From: Chryseobacterium sp. PMSZPI
Lineage (GTDB): Bacteria > Bacteroidota > Bacteroidia > Flavobacteriales > Weeksellaceae
Assembly: GCF_002835665.1 (NCBI RefSeq)
Contig: NZ_PIZV01000026.1
Location: 1 to 64,000, forward strand
DNA length: 64,000 nt
Direction: 5' to 3'
The notes under the pieces are model-generated. The model was not told where the DNA came from. It made no database searches and worked only from the letters and a program-made list of their open reading frames with translations. This document shows positions 51,499 through 60,677 of this stretch, one piece after another (position 1 is the stretch's first letter; each line of letters begins with the position of its first letter). Both the position numbers and the translations under genes were made by a program.

Positions 51499-53946
51499 AT
51501 GAACTATACAGTACAACAAATTGCAGAAATCACCAATTCACAGGTAATTGGTGACAGCGATATTATGATCAAAAATATAGCTTATGACAGCAGGATTATT
51601 TATTCTATAAAAAATACGGCGTTTATTGCTATTAATACTCATAAAAATTCCGGAGAAAAATTTATAGAATCTGCTATTGACAGAGGTATTAATGTCATTA
51701 TTTCTGAACATCACTATCCCCAATTTGAAAATACAACATGGCTTATTGTTAAAAATGCTGTAGATTTTCTTCAAAAATTAGCAAAATATCATTTCGAAAA
51801 TTCACATTTAAAATCTATAGGAATTACAGGAAGCAATGGGAAGACTATTTTAAAAGAATGGCTTTATCAATGTTTATGGAATGAATTTCCTACTGTAAAA
51901 AGTCCCAAAAGTTTTAATTCACAAATTGGCCTTCCCCTTTCTCTTCTTCAAATTAACAATACCCACCAACTGGGAATCTTTGAAGTTGGAATTTCGAAGC
52001 CTCACGAAATGGAGAAGCTCGAAAATATTTTCCATCCTCAGATTGGATTGCTTACCCATATCGGAACAGCGCATGCTGCTAACTTTTCTTCCGAAGAAGA
52101 ATTGATTGATGAAAAGATTAAACTTTTCAAAGACTCTGAAATTATCATTTATAATGGTGACCATTCTGTAGTTGACGAAAAAATAAAAAAATTATATTCT
52201 GATAAAAAATTAATCTCTTACGGTTTCAAAAAAGAAAATAATGTTTTCATCAAAAGCAATATTTCCAAAGATGAAAATATTGTAGTGGAATATTTTGGTG
52301 AAGAAATCAGTTTTCCGGCCCATCAAAGAGACGAAGCTACATTAACCAATGCTCTGGCGCTTATCACAGTCTTAAAGGAGCTGAATATCCAAAATAAAAA
52401 GATCATCGAAAAAATCAACCTTTTAAAGGCCGTCGAAATGAGGCTTGAAGCGATCGAAGGAAATAAGGGGAATATTATCATCAATGATTCTTTTAATCTT
52501 GATCTCGATTCTTTGAAAACGGCCATGCAATTTTTAAACGAATATAATAAACCAAAGAAATCTTTAGTCTTAACAGACATTGTTGGCGTCAATGCCAATT
52601 CAAAAGAACTCTATGAAGAGGTTTCCGAATTGGTCAACGAACAACAATTTGAGTCGGTTTTCTTAATCGGCAACGAAATATCAAAGTTTAGTGAGTTATT
52701 TAAAACTAAAACATACACTTTCATTGACACTAAAGAACTCATAGAAAGTAAGCATCTTACAGAGATAGAAAATCAAATTATTCTGTTGAAAGGTGCCAGA
52801 AAATTTGAAATAGAAAAACTCAAGGATATTCTTGAGCTTAGAAAACATGATACGGTATTGGAAGTAAACCTTAATGCGATACTCCATAATATCAATTACC
52901 ATAAATCTTTACTGAAACCTGAAACCAAAATGATGGCCATGGTAAAAGCGAATGCATATGGTTTGGGCAGTTATGAAATATCAGAATTTCTGCAACACCA
53001 TCATATAGATTATCTGGGAGTAGCTTATGTGGATGAAGGTGTTGAACTCCGTAAAAAAGGAATTACCACCCCTATTATTGTGATGAATCCTGAACAGCAC
53101 AGCTATCAGACTATCATTGAATATAATCTGGAGCCGGAAATTTATAGCTTTAGAGTCCTCGAACTATTTTATGAAGCAGTTCAAAAATCAGGATATGATA
53201 AAAAATACCCGATCCATGTTAAACTGGAAACAGGAATGCACCGTCTTGGTTTTAAAGATTTTGAACTAGATCAACTCAGTGAAACTTTACGTGATAAAAA
53301 TCTGAAAGTACAAAGCCTTTTCAGCCATTTATCATCTTCCGATATGCCGGAGGAGAAAGAATTTACTTTAAAACAGTTTGAATTTTTTTCAAAAACTTCA
53401 AGTTATTTAATAGAAAAATTAGGCTACTCTCCTATTCGACATATTTTGAATTCTTCAGGAATTACAAGTTACTCGGATCATCAATATAATATGGTAAGGA
53501 TTGGTATCGGAATGCTGGGAGAATCACCGGATGCCGAAATTCAAAAACAACTGCAATCCGTTGTAAGTTTTAAAACCGTAATTTCACAAATTTCTTTGGT
53601 TGAAAATGGAGAATCCGTAGGCTATAGTAGAAGATATAAGGCAGATCATCTTACAAAAATAGCCACCGTTCCTGTCGGATATGCTGATGGAATCCCAAGG
53701 CTCATCGGAAACCAGGTAGGAAACCTTGGAGTTCATAAGACTTTAGCTCCAATTGTTGGAAATATATGTATGGATATGATGATGATCAATATCGATAATA
53801 TTCCATATGTTAAAGAAGGTGATACCGTAACGGTATTTAATTCAAAACCAAGTTTAAAAGAATTTGCAGGCTACTGCAAGACAATAACCTATGAAGTATT
53901 AACCTCCATTTCACCTCGTGTGAAGCGGATTTATATAAAAGATTAA
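51499..53946 (+). CDS. murF-alr: Bifunctional UDP-MurNAc-tripeptide:D-Ala-D-Ala ligase / alanine racemase
   Basis: An 815-residue fusion of two cell-wall enzymes. The N-terminal MurF half has SIGITGSNGKT (about 106-116) as its ATP loop, and NDSFNLDLDS later. The C-terminal alanine racemase begins near residue 452 (DTVLEVNLNAILHNINYHKS) with the PLP Lys near residue 482 in MAMVKANAYGLG. SVGYSRRYKAD holds the active Tyr. It makes D-Ala and joins D-Ala-D-Ala to the peptidoglycan precursor. The fusion is typical of Bacteroidota. Followed 2 bases later by the patatin gene, an operon. Confidence 0.94.
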   Translation: MNYTVQQIAEITNSQVIGDSDIMIKNIAYDSRIIYSIKNTAFIAINTHKNSGEKFIESAIDRGINVIISEHHYPQFENTTWLIVKNAVDFLQKLAKYHFENSHLKSIGITGSNGKTILKEWLYQCLWNEFPTVKSPKSFNSQIGLPLSLLQINNTHQLGIFEVGISKPHEMEKLENIFHPQIGLLTHIGTAHAANFSSEEELIDEKIKLFKDSEIIIYNGDHSVVDEKIKKLYSDKKLISYGFKKENNVFIKSNISKDENIVVEYFGEEISFPAHQRDEATLTNALALITVLKELNIQNKKIIEKINLLKAVEMRLEAIEGNKGNIIINDSFNLDLDSLKTAMQFLNEYNKPKKSLVLTDIVGVNANSKELYEEVSELVNEQQFESVFLIGNEISKFSELFKTKTYTFIDTKELIESKHLTEIENQIILLKGARKFEIEKLKDILELRKHDTVLEVNLNAILHNINYHKSLLKPETKMMAMVKANAYGLGSYEISEFLQHHHIDYLGVAYVDEGVELRKKGITTPIIVMNPEQHSYQTIIEYNLEPEIYSFRVLELFYEAVQKSGYDKKYPIHVKLETGMHRLGFKDFELDQLSETLRDKNLKVQSLFSHLSSSDMPEEKEFTLKQFEFFSKTSSYLIEKLGYSPIRHILNSSGITSYSDHQYNMVRIGIGMLGESPDAEIQKQLQSVVSFKTVISQISLVENGESVGYSRRYKADHLTKIATVPVGYADGIPRLIGNQVGNLGVHKTLAPIVGNICMDMMMINIDNIPYVKEGDTVTVFNSKPSLKEFAGYCKTITYEVLTSISPRVKRIYIKD

Positions 53947-53948
53947 CT

Positions 53949-56105
53949 ATGAGAAAACTCCTGATTATTCTCTTCGTATTCCAATTGATTTTGATCCAAT
54001 CTCAGGTAAAAAAGGGCCTGATGATTCCGAAAAATCCGAAAATAGGACTATCGCTTGCCGGTGGTGGTGCCAAAGGTTTTTCACATGTCGGAGTGCTTAA
54101 AGTATTAGATTCATTGGGAGTAAAAATAGATTATATCTCAGGAACAAGTATGGGAGCTATTGTCGGCGGGCTCTATGCATCCGGCTATTCCGGAAAAGAA
54201 ATAGAAAAAATCGTTATGGATACGGATTTCTATTCCCTGATTATGGACCCAAAATCAAGACAAGAAGCAACTTTCTTTAATAAATCGGTTGACAAATATC
54301 TTTTATCAATCCCATTAAAAAATGGAAAAATTACCCTTCCTTCTTCCATTAGTACAGGACAAAGGAATGTTTATTTATTGAAAGAATTATTCAAAAATGT
54401 TTCCAATATTGAAGATTTTTCTAAGCTGCCTATTCCTTTTTTATGTGTTGCTACCAATCTGGAAAGTGGCAATATGAAAATTTTTGAAAAAGGAGATCTT
54501 GTACAATCTATTATGGCAAGTTCTGCTTTCCCATCCTTAATGGATCCTGTAAAAATTGGTGACAGTATCTATATTGATGGAGCAATGACAGTCAATTATC
54601 CATCAAAGCCATTAAAGGACAAAGGAATTGATATCGTCATTGGTGTGGATCTGAATCAGGATTTGGCAAAAAGAGAGGATTTAAACAATATTATAGCCAT
54701 CCTGAACCAGGTTATTGATTTTGGAATCAAAAAAGATGCAACAAAACAGTATCAATACACTGACATTAATATCAAACCTGATCTTAAAGGGATGTCTGCA
54801 ACCAGCTATGATGATAAAAAAAAGATTCTCGATAGCGGTTATACAGAAGGATTAAAATATACCAAAATTTTAGACGAATTACCTAAACGTCCGTTTGATC
54901 GCCTTCGACAAAGGGTTAATCCCATTTATTCTAATGTCTATAAAATTGATAGCATCTCAATAGAGGGCGGAAAAATTTTTGGGAAAAACTATACTTTGGG
55001 AAAAATGGGACTTCGTCTCCCCTCTCTGCAAACTTACGGAAGCATCAACAAAATGGTTGATAAACTTGTTGCCACCAACAACTATAAATTTATCAATTAC
55101 GATATTGTTCAGGAGAATGATGCTAATTATTTAAAGCTTTACGTCACAGAAGATGATGCCCGACATTTTTTAAAATTCGGATTACATTATGATGAAGTTT
55201 TCAAAACAGGACTTCTTTTGAACTATTCCGCAAAGAGACTTTTATTCAAAAATTCAAACCTATCAGTAGATATTATTGTTGGAGACAGACTCAGGTATTA
55301 TCTGAATTATTTTATTGATAACGGATATATTCCCGGATTTGGTATTTATTCTTCCGGAATGAGCTTTGACTTGAAAAATGTTGACAATAATGTAAGTGAC
55401 AAATGGGAATGGTCCAGAAATGAAGCGTATATACAGTCCATTTGGAAGGATAAATTTGCTCTGGGAGGTGGTATCAGCCACGACTACTTCAGAGCGGAAA
55501 TTAATGGCGAAAACAAGCGCTATAGCCGTTTTCTGAATCCATATGTGTTTTTAAAAAGCGATACTCAGGATGATAAGGAATTTCCTACAAAAGGAGTCTA
55601 TTTTTCTGCTGAAGGAAAAGTAATTGATCTTTTAAAATCTGAACTTGATAAAAGAATCATTCAGGTAAAAGCAGATCTTAGAATAAATATTCCACTTGGA
55701 AGACAATTTACATATCGTTTGAATCTATTTGGGGGAATTACAATTGGAGAACATCTTCCCCAATATTATCAATATAGGTTAGGTGGTATTTTTGAGCAGA
55801 ACATTATCAATTTTAAAAGTTTTGGAGGCTTTTATTTTGCTCAATTGAATACTAACAATGTGATCATTGCCTCAAATGACATCCAGTTTAGGTTCAATAA
55901 AAACTATTTTATCAGCGGAAATTTTAGCTTTGCCAATCTTTCTAATGATATCAAATTCGAAGATGCAGTTAAAGTAAATTATAGCTCATTAGGAATTACG
56001 GCAGGATACAAATCCCCTTTCGGGCAGATTAAAGTAAACTTTAGCCACTCACTTAAAAATAATCAAAAAGGCATATTCAGTGTTATTTTAGGACACTGGT
56101 TTTAA
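53949..56105 (+). CDS. Patatin-like phospholipase with BamA-type beta-barrel
   Basis: A 718-residue outer-membrane lipase. The signal peptide is MRKLLIILFVFQLILIQSQ. The patatin domain has GGGAKG (38-43, oxyanion) and the nucleophile elbow GTSMG (64-68). The catalytic Asp is in YIDGAMTVNYP. The second half has a POTRA-like element (VYKIDSISIEGGKIFGKNY) and a C-terminal 16-stranded barrel ending in GHWF. This is the PlpD-like class that releases or displays phospholipase. Downstream of murF-alr by 2 bases and upstream of ybeY by 4 bases. Confidence 0.9.
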   Translation: MRKLLIILFVFQLILIQSQVKKGLMIPKNPKIGLSLAGGGAKGFSHVGVLKVLDSLGVKIDYISGTSMGAIVGGLYASGYSGKEIEKIVMDTDFYSLIMDPKSRQEATFFNKSVDKYLLSIPLKNGKITLPSSISTGQRNVYLLKELFKNVSNIEDFSKLPIPFLCVATNLESGNMKIFEKGDLVQSIMASSAFPSLMDPVKIGDSIYIDGAMTVNYPSKPLKDKGIDIVIGVDLNQDLAKREDLNNIIAILNQVIDFGIKKDATKQYQYTDINIKPDLKGMSATSYDDKKKILDSGYTEGLKYTKILDELPKRPFDRLRQRVNPIYSNVYKIDSISIEGGKIFGKNYTLGKMGLRLPSLQTYGSINKMVDKLVATNNYKFINYDIVQENDANYLKLYVTEDDARHFLKFGLHYDEVFKTGLLLNYSAKRLLFKNSNLSVDIIVGDRLRYYLNYFIDNGYIPGFGIYSSGMSFDLKNVDNNVSDKWEWSRNEAYIQSIWKDKFALGGGISHDYFRAEINGENKRYSRFLNPYVFLKSDTQDDKEFPTKGVYFSAEGKVIDLLKSELDKRIIQVKADLRINIPLGRQFTYRLNLFGGITIGEHLPQYYQYRLGGIFEQNIINFKSFGGFYFAQLNTNNVIIASNDIQFRFNKNYFISGNFSFANLSNDIKFEDAVKVNYSSLGITAGYKSPFGQIKVNFSHSLKNNQKGIFSVILGHWF

Positions 56106-56109
56106 TACA

Positions 56110-56529
56110 ATGATACAATTCTTTTACGAAAATTTACCGGAGTCGGTAAATACAGATTACAAAAAATGGCTGGAAGATCTTATACTTTCAGAAGGAAAAA
56201 AACTTGGAGAAATCAACTATATTTTCTGTGATGATGAATATCTTCTAAAGATCAATCAGGATTATTTACAGCATGATTATTATACCGACATCATCACTTT
56301 TGATTATGTAAAAGGTAAAACAATAAGCGCTGAGATTTTCGTATCTTTGCAGCGCATTTCTGATAACGCCTCTACCCTTTCCCGAGAATATGAAGAAGAA
56401 TTAAGAAGGGTTTTAGCCCACGGAATTCTACACCTCGCAGGGTATAAAGATAAGACGGAAGAGGAGGAAAAAGAGATGCGAAGAATGGAAGATTTGTACT
56501 TAACAAAATATAAGGAATCGAATAATTAA
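56110..56529 (+). CDS. ybeY: Endoribonuclease YbeY
   Basis: A 139-residue rRNA-maturation endonuclease that processes the 16S 3' end. The zinc motif reads AHGILHLAGYKDKTEEEEK. It keeps HxxxH but the third His ligand of E. coli YbeY (HGTLHLLGYDH) is Asp here. The rest (FDYVKGKTISAEIFVSLQRISDNA) matches the family. It closes a murF-alr / patatin / ybeY operon. Activity is likely retained with Asp as ligand. Confidence 0.93.
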   Translation: MIQFFYENLPESVNTDYKKWLEDLILSEGKKLGEINYIFCDDEYLLKINQDYLQHDYYTDIITFDYVKGKTISAEIFVSLQRISDNASTLSREYEEELRRVLAHGILHLAGYKDKTEEEEKEMRRMEDLYLTKYKESNN

Positions 56530-56614
56530 AATTAAATAATCACTTCAAGTCCTATATCTAAAGTACTCACTTTTAGTAACAATACCAACCTACTTAGAGT
56601 GCATTCTCCAAAAA

Positions 56615-56630
56615 TGTTTCACGTGAAACA
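56615..56630. other. parS site 1
   Basis: TGTTTCACGTGAAACA is a perfect 16-bp palindrome identical to the canonical ParB-binding parS sequence (TGTTNCACGTGNAACA). It lies 46 bases before the mnmG ATG. Together with the second copy at 58547-58562 it flanks mnmG. parS sites normally cluster near oriC. Confidence 0.93.
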
Positions 56631-56675
56631 TTAGTAAAAAAGGATAAAGTTTAAAGCTTAACAAGCGAGATAAAA

Positions 56676-58538
56676 ATGATTTCAGAAATATATGATGTAA
56701 TAGTTGTAGGTGCCGGACACGCAGGTTGCGAAGCTGCCGCTTCTGCTGCAAACCTTGGTTCGAAAACCTTACTTATTACAATGAATATGCAGACCATCGG
56801 ACAGATGAGTTGCAACCCGGCAATGGGTGGAATCGCAAAAGGACAAATTGTAAGAGAGATTGATGCAATGGGTGGATACTCCGGAATTGTGGCAGACAAA
56901 TCTGCTATCCAATTCAAAATGCTGAATCTTTCAAAGGGTCCTGCCATGTGGTCCCCAAGAACCCAAAATGACAGAATGCTTTTTGCTGAAGAATGGCGAT
57001 TAGCATTAGAGAACACTCCCAATCTTGATTTCTTTCAAGACATGGTGAAACAACTCATTATTGAGAATAATAAAGTAACAGGAGTTATCACTTCTTTAGG
57101 AATCCAAATCAAAGGAAAATCTGTAGTCCTTACTAACGGAACTTTCCTTAACGGATTAATTCACGTCGGTGATAAACAATTAGGCGGAGGAAGAATGGGT
57201 GAACCAAGAGCATTCGGAATTACCGAACAATTGGTAACCCTTGGCTTCGAAGCCGGAAGAATGAAAACCGGTACTCCACCAAGAGTAGATGGAAGAAGTT
57301 TGGATTATTCCAAAATGGAAGAACAAAAGGGAGATGAAAATCCTCAAAAGTTCAGTTATCTTGACACTCCTAAACTAACAAAACAGCTAAGTTGTCATAT
57401 TGTTTATACGAACGAAACAGTACACGATATCTTAAGAGAAGGCTTCGACAGAAGTCCAATGTTCAACGGAACGATTCAAAGTTTAGGACCAAGATATTGT
57501 CCAAGTATTGAAGATAAAATTAATCGTTTTGCAGAAAGAAACCGACATCAGCTTTTCGTAGAACCTGAAGGATGGAAGACTGTTGAGATTTATGTAAACG
57601 GATTCAGCTCTTCGCTTCCGGAAGATGTACAAATCAAAGCAATGAAACATATTCCGGGATTTGAAAATGTAAAAGTTTTCCGTCCGGGTTATGCTATTGA
57701 ATATGACTACTTCCCTCCTACCCAATTGAAGCATACCTTAGAAACAAAATTGATTGACAATTTATATTTTGCAGGACAAATCAATGGGACAACGGGATAC
57801 GAAGAAGCAGCCGGTCAAGGTTTAATTGCAGGAATCAATGCTCATAATAAAGTTCACGAAAAAGATGAATTTATCCTAAATAGAGATGAAGCTTATATCG
57901 GAGTTTTAATTGATGATCTTATTACAAAAGGAACTGAAGAACCATACAGAATGTTTACTTCACGTGCCGAATACAGACTACTATTAAGACAAGATAATGC
58001 AGACATCAGATTAACTGAAAAGGCATATCAATTAGGATTAGCAAAAGAAGATAGATTAAGAAGAGTAGAATCGAAAATATCTGAAAGTCAATCACTTGAA
58101 GAATTTCTTAGAGAAACTTCTTTAAAACCAGGCGTTATTAATCCTATTCTCGAGTCTATAGAAAGTAGCCCGGTAGATCAGGCCTACAGAGCTTCTCAAA
58201 TCCTTACAAGACCAAATATGACCTTAGAAAAACTTGATGAAATTGATTTCATCAAGGAAAAATCTTCTGCATATAATGATGAAGTAAGGGAACAAGCTGA
58301 AATCAATATCAAATACAGAGGGTATATTGAGAAGGAAAAGGAAAATGTTGCTAAATTAAATCGTTTAGAAAATATTAAAATTCCTGAAGATTTTGATTAT
58401 ACCAAGCTTTCAAGCCTTTCAGCGGAAGCAAAACAGAAGATGTCGAATGTACGCCCTAAAACGATTGCACAGGCAGGAAGAATAAGTGGGGTTTCTCCGG
58501 CCGATATAAACGTTTTACTAGTGTATTTAGGCCGTTAA
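56676..58538 (+). CDS. mnmG: tRNA uridine-5-carboxymethylaminomethyl modification enzyme MnmG
   Basis: A 620-residue FAD-dependent enzyme which, with MnmE, modifies U34 of tRNAs. The FAD-binding motif is VVGAGHAGCEAA (10-21). CNPAMGGIAKGQIVREIDAMGG, GGGRMGEPRAFGI and GQINGTTGYEEAAGQG are diagnostic. The C-terminal helical domain ends with SGVSPADINVLLVYLGR. It functions with mnmA of this window in the same modification. gidA/mnmG is a classical neighbour of the replication origin in many bacteria, and here it lies between two parS sites. Confidence 0.97.
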   Translation: MISEIYDVIVVGAGHAGCEAAASAANLGSKTLLITMNMQTIGQMSCNPAMGGIAKGQIVREIDAMGGYSGIVADKSAIQFKMLNLSKGPAMWSPRTQNDRMLFAEEWRLALENTPNLDFFQDMVKQLIIENNKVTGVITSLGIQIKGKSVVLTNGTFLNGLIHVGDKQLGGGRMGEPRAFGITEQLVTLGFEAGRMKTGTPPRVDGRSLDYSKMEEQKGDENPQKFSYLDTPKLTKQLSCHIVYTNETVHDILREGFDRSPMFNGTIQSLGPRYCPSIEDKINRFAERNRHQLFVEPEGWKTVEIYVNGFSSSLPEDVQIKAMKHIPGFENVKVFRPGYAIEYDYFPPTQLKHTLETKLIDNLYFAGQINGTTGYEEAAGQGLIAGINAHNKVHEKDEFILNRDEAYIGVLIDDLITKGTEEPYRMFTSRAEYRLLLRQDNADIRLTEKAYQLGLAKEDRLRRVESKISESQSLEEFLRETSLKPGVINPILESIESSPVDQAYRASQILTRPNMTLEKLDEIDFIKEKSSAYNDEVREQAEINIKYRGYIEKEKENVAKLNRLENIKIPEDFDYTKLSSLSAEAKQKMSNVRPKTIAQAGRISGVSPADINVLLVYLGR

Positions 58539-58546
58539 AAAAGAAA

Positions 58547-58562
58547 TGTTTCACGTGAAACA
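58547..58562. other. parS site 2
   Basis: Identical 16-bp TGTTTCACGTGAAACA, 8 bases after the mnmG stop codon. The extended palindrome (AA...TT) is also preserved. The spacing to site 1 is 1,932 bases. Confidence 0.93.
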
Positions 58563-58653
58563 TTAAAAAAAATAAAGCAAAAATTAAGGTATTTATGAGT
58601 GTATATCACCCTCTGAATATCTTAATTTTTTAATATAACAGATAACGACTTCA

Positions 58654-59475
58654 ATGAAAATAAAAGATCATTTTCTTTCACAAGAAATATTTGAAATAAA
58701 AGAAACAGAAACAAAAGGGGTATTCAAAACCTCCCCTATTCCATCCAATATTTCCAAATATTACGAAAGCGAAGATTATATTTCTCATCATCAGGATTCA
58801 GGAAGTCTGAAAGAAAAACTATACAAGTTTCTTCAATCTTTTAATCTGCAATACAAGAAAAATATTTTAATTGACAGAATTAAAAAAGGATCCAAAGTTC
58901 TTGATTATGGATGTGGTGCCGGAGAATTTGTAAAGTACATTGAGAATGATTTTGAAACTTTCGGCTTTGAACCAGATGCAGATGCAAGAAAAGCAGCACA
59001 GGGAAAAATAGTAAAATCAACTATACTAGACAATATCCACAAAATTGAAGATAATAGTTTAGACGCTATCACTTTATGGCATGTATTTGAACATGTCGAG
59101 AATCAGGATGAAATGCTAGCCATTTTTCACGAGAAATTAAAGGAAAAAGGATTGCTGATCATTGCAGTTCCCAATCCTACTTCTTATGATGCCATACATT
59201 ATAAAGAATATTGGGCAGCTTATGATGTACCGAGACACATTTATCATTTCTCAAAAAATGGAATGGAAAATTTAATTTCTAAAAAACCAGACTGGAAACT
59301 AAGAAAAATAAAACCTCTCGTTCTGGACTCATATTACATCTCAATGTTAAGCGAAAAATATAAAAAATCACCTCTTTTTTGGTTAAAAGCACTAGTTTAC
59401 GGAACAATTTCGAACGCAAAGGCTCTTTTTTCAAGCGAATTTTCTAGTTTGATATATATTATCGAAAAAAGATAG
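58654..59475 (+). CDS. Class I SAM-dependent methyltransferase
   Basis: A 273-residue methyltransferase of the Methyltransf_23 type. The SAM-binding motif I is KVLDYGCGAGEFVKYI (81-96). Motif II/III surroundings are LDAITLWHVFEHVENQDEML and LKEKGLLIIAVPNPTSYDAIHYKEYWAAYDVPRHIYHFS. The substrate is unknown; similar proteins sit in surface glycan loci. It is monocistronic, between mnmG with its parS site and the AT-rich gene-free stretch. A terminator follows. Confidence 0.9.
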   Translation: MKIKDHFLSQEIFEIKETETKGVFKTSPIPSNISKYYESEDYISHHQDSGSLKEKLYKFLQSFNLQYKKNILIDRIKKGSKVLDYGCGAGEFVKYIENDFETFGFEPDADARKAAQGKIVKSTILDNIHKIEDNSLDAITLWHVFEHVENQDEMLAIFHEKLKEKGLLIIAVPNPTSYDAIHYKEYWAAYDVPRHIYHFSKNGMENLISKKPDWKLRKIKPLVLDSYYISMLSEKYKKSPLFWLKALVYGTISNAKALFSSEFSSLIYIIEKR

Positions 59476-59536
59476 AAAATCGATTTTTAAGCCATTTCTG
59501 AAGGTCAATTTTCAGCATTTTATATAAAAAATCATA

Positions 59537-59570
59537 AAAACTTAGGAAACCGTTCCTGAGTTTTTATTTT
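59537..59570 (+). terminator. Terminator after the methyltransferase gene
   Basis: AAAACTTAGGAA (59537-59548) pairs with TTCCTGAGTTTT (59553-59564), followed by TATTTT. Loop ACCG. Confidence 0.82.
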
Positions 59571-60621
59571 TTAAATTATCCTGGAGTTCAACTTTTCCAA
59601 AAAACACAAATTAAAATAAATTTTAAAAGAGAACTCCCCTACTCTATTTCATAAAAAAACAGAATTGGGAGAGAAAGGAAAAATATCAATAAAAAAGAAA
59701 TAAAAAATTTCACGTATTGAAAATCAAAAAGTTGACTTTTCTTAAAAATTCTCATTAATAAGATTTTTAATGATTTACTTATTAAAGAAAATTTTAAAAT
59801 AGCAAAATTGAGGGGAAATAAAGAAATTAAAAGAAAAATTCTTGCAAAAACACACTAATTAGGCCTTTAATTCGATTTTACATACAAATACCCTAAAAAA
59901 TAATATTTTTCGATTTTTAAGGTAATTCTGAAGGTCAATTTTTGTTTATTTTTAAAGAAAATGATGTTTACTTCAAAATATTTTGCCAAAAAAATTTTGA
60001 ATAAAAAAATTCATAAAAATTCAAGGACAGGACCACCCTACTCTATTTTCTATTACTAAGAAAATTATATTTTCATAAAAAGAAATTTGGATTTTTAAAA
60101 TTTACAATCATCAAAAAATTATTAGAAGAAATTCGACTCAAAAGAAAAATCTGAATATTTAATATTTTATCATATAAAAATTCAATATCGAAAAATAAAG
60201 ATTCAATCTAAATCAAAACTCCCCAATATTTTCTCTACTAAAAAAGTACTGCCATTCTAAATTTTGAAAAAAAGTAAATCAGACTTCGACTCAACTTAAC
60301 CAGAAAAAAAAATAGAATTAAATATTTAAATTGAATTTTAAAAATTAAAATATAATTTCACTAAAAAATTGTGTTCCAAATTTTCACATCATAATTTAAA
60401 AAACCAAATTTCCTATTATTCAAAAAAAGAAAAATTTTAAAAATTTACATCCGAAAATCAAGTCACAAATTGAGAAAAAAAAGAACAAAATCAGAAACCT
60501 TTTTACCTGTACTTACTGAGATTCAAAATTAAAATATCCTAACCTTATCATAACATATAGTTATATCTGAAATCATTATAATTCCTGATTAATTCTAGTT
60601 TTTTTGAAAGTATTCAAGGAT

Positions 60622-60652
60622 AAAAAAACCTGCTAAAATTATTAGCAGGTTT
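60622..60652 (-). terminator. Terminator of pgk
   Basis: AAACCTGCTAA (60626-60636) pairs perfectly with TTAGCAGGTTT (60642-60652). On the minus strand it is followed by a run of seven T's. Confidence 0.9.
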
Positions 60653-60677
60653 AAAATGTTTAGTATTTCATTCTCTA

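Larger units (their letters stand above)
59476..60677. other. 1.2 kb AT-rich gene-free region with internal duplication
   Basis: No ORF is supported; the base composition is extremely AT-rich. A 32-base repeat beginning CGATTTTTAAG and ending CTGAAGGTCAATTTT occurs at 59481-59512 and 59911-59942 (3 mismatches). CCCTACTCTATTT recurs at 59637-59649 and 60036-60048. The offsets are about 430 and 399 bases, suggesting an old tandem duplication. A pgk terminator is at the right end. It may be an origin-proximal unwinding region, a non-coding RNA locus, or decayed DNA. Confidence 0.6.
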
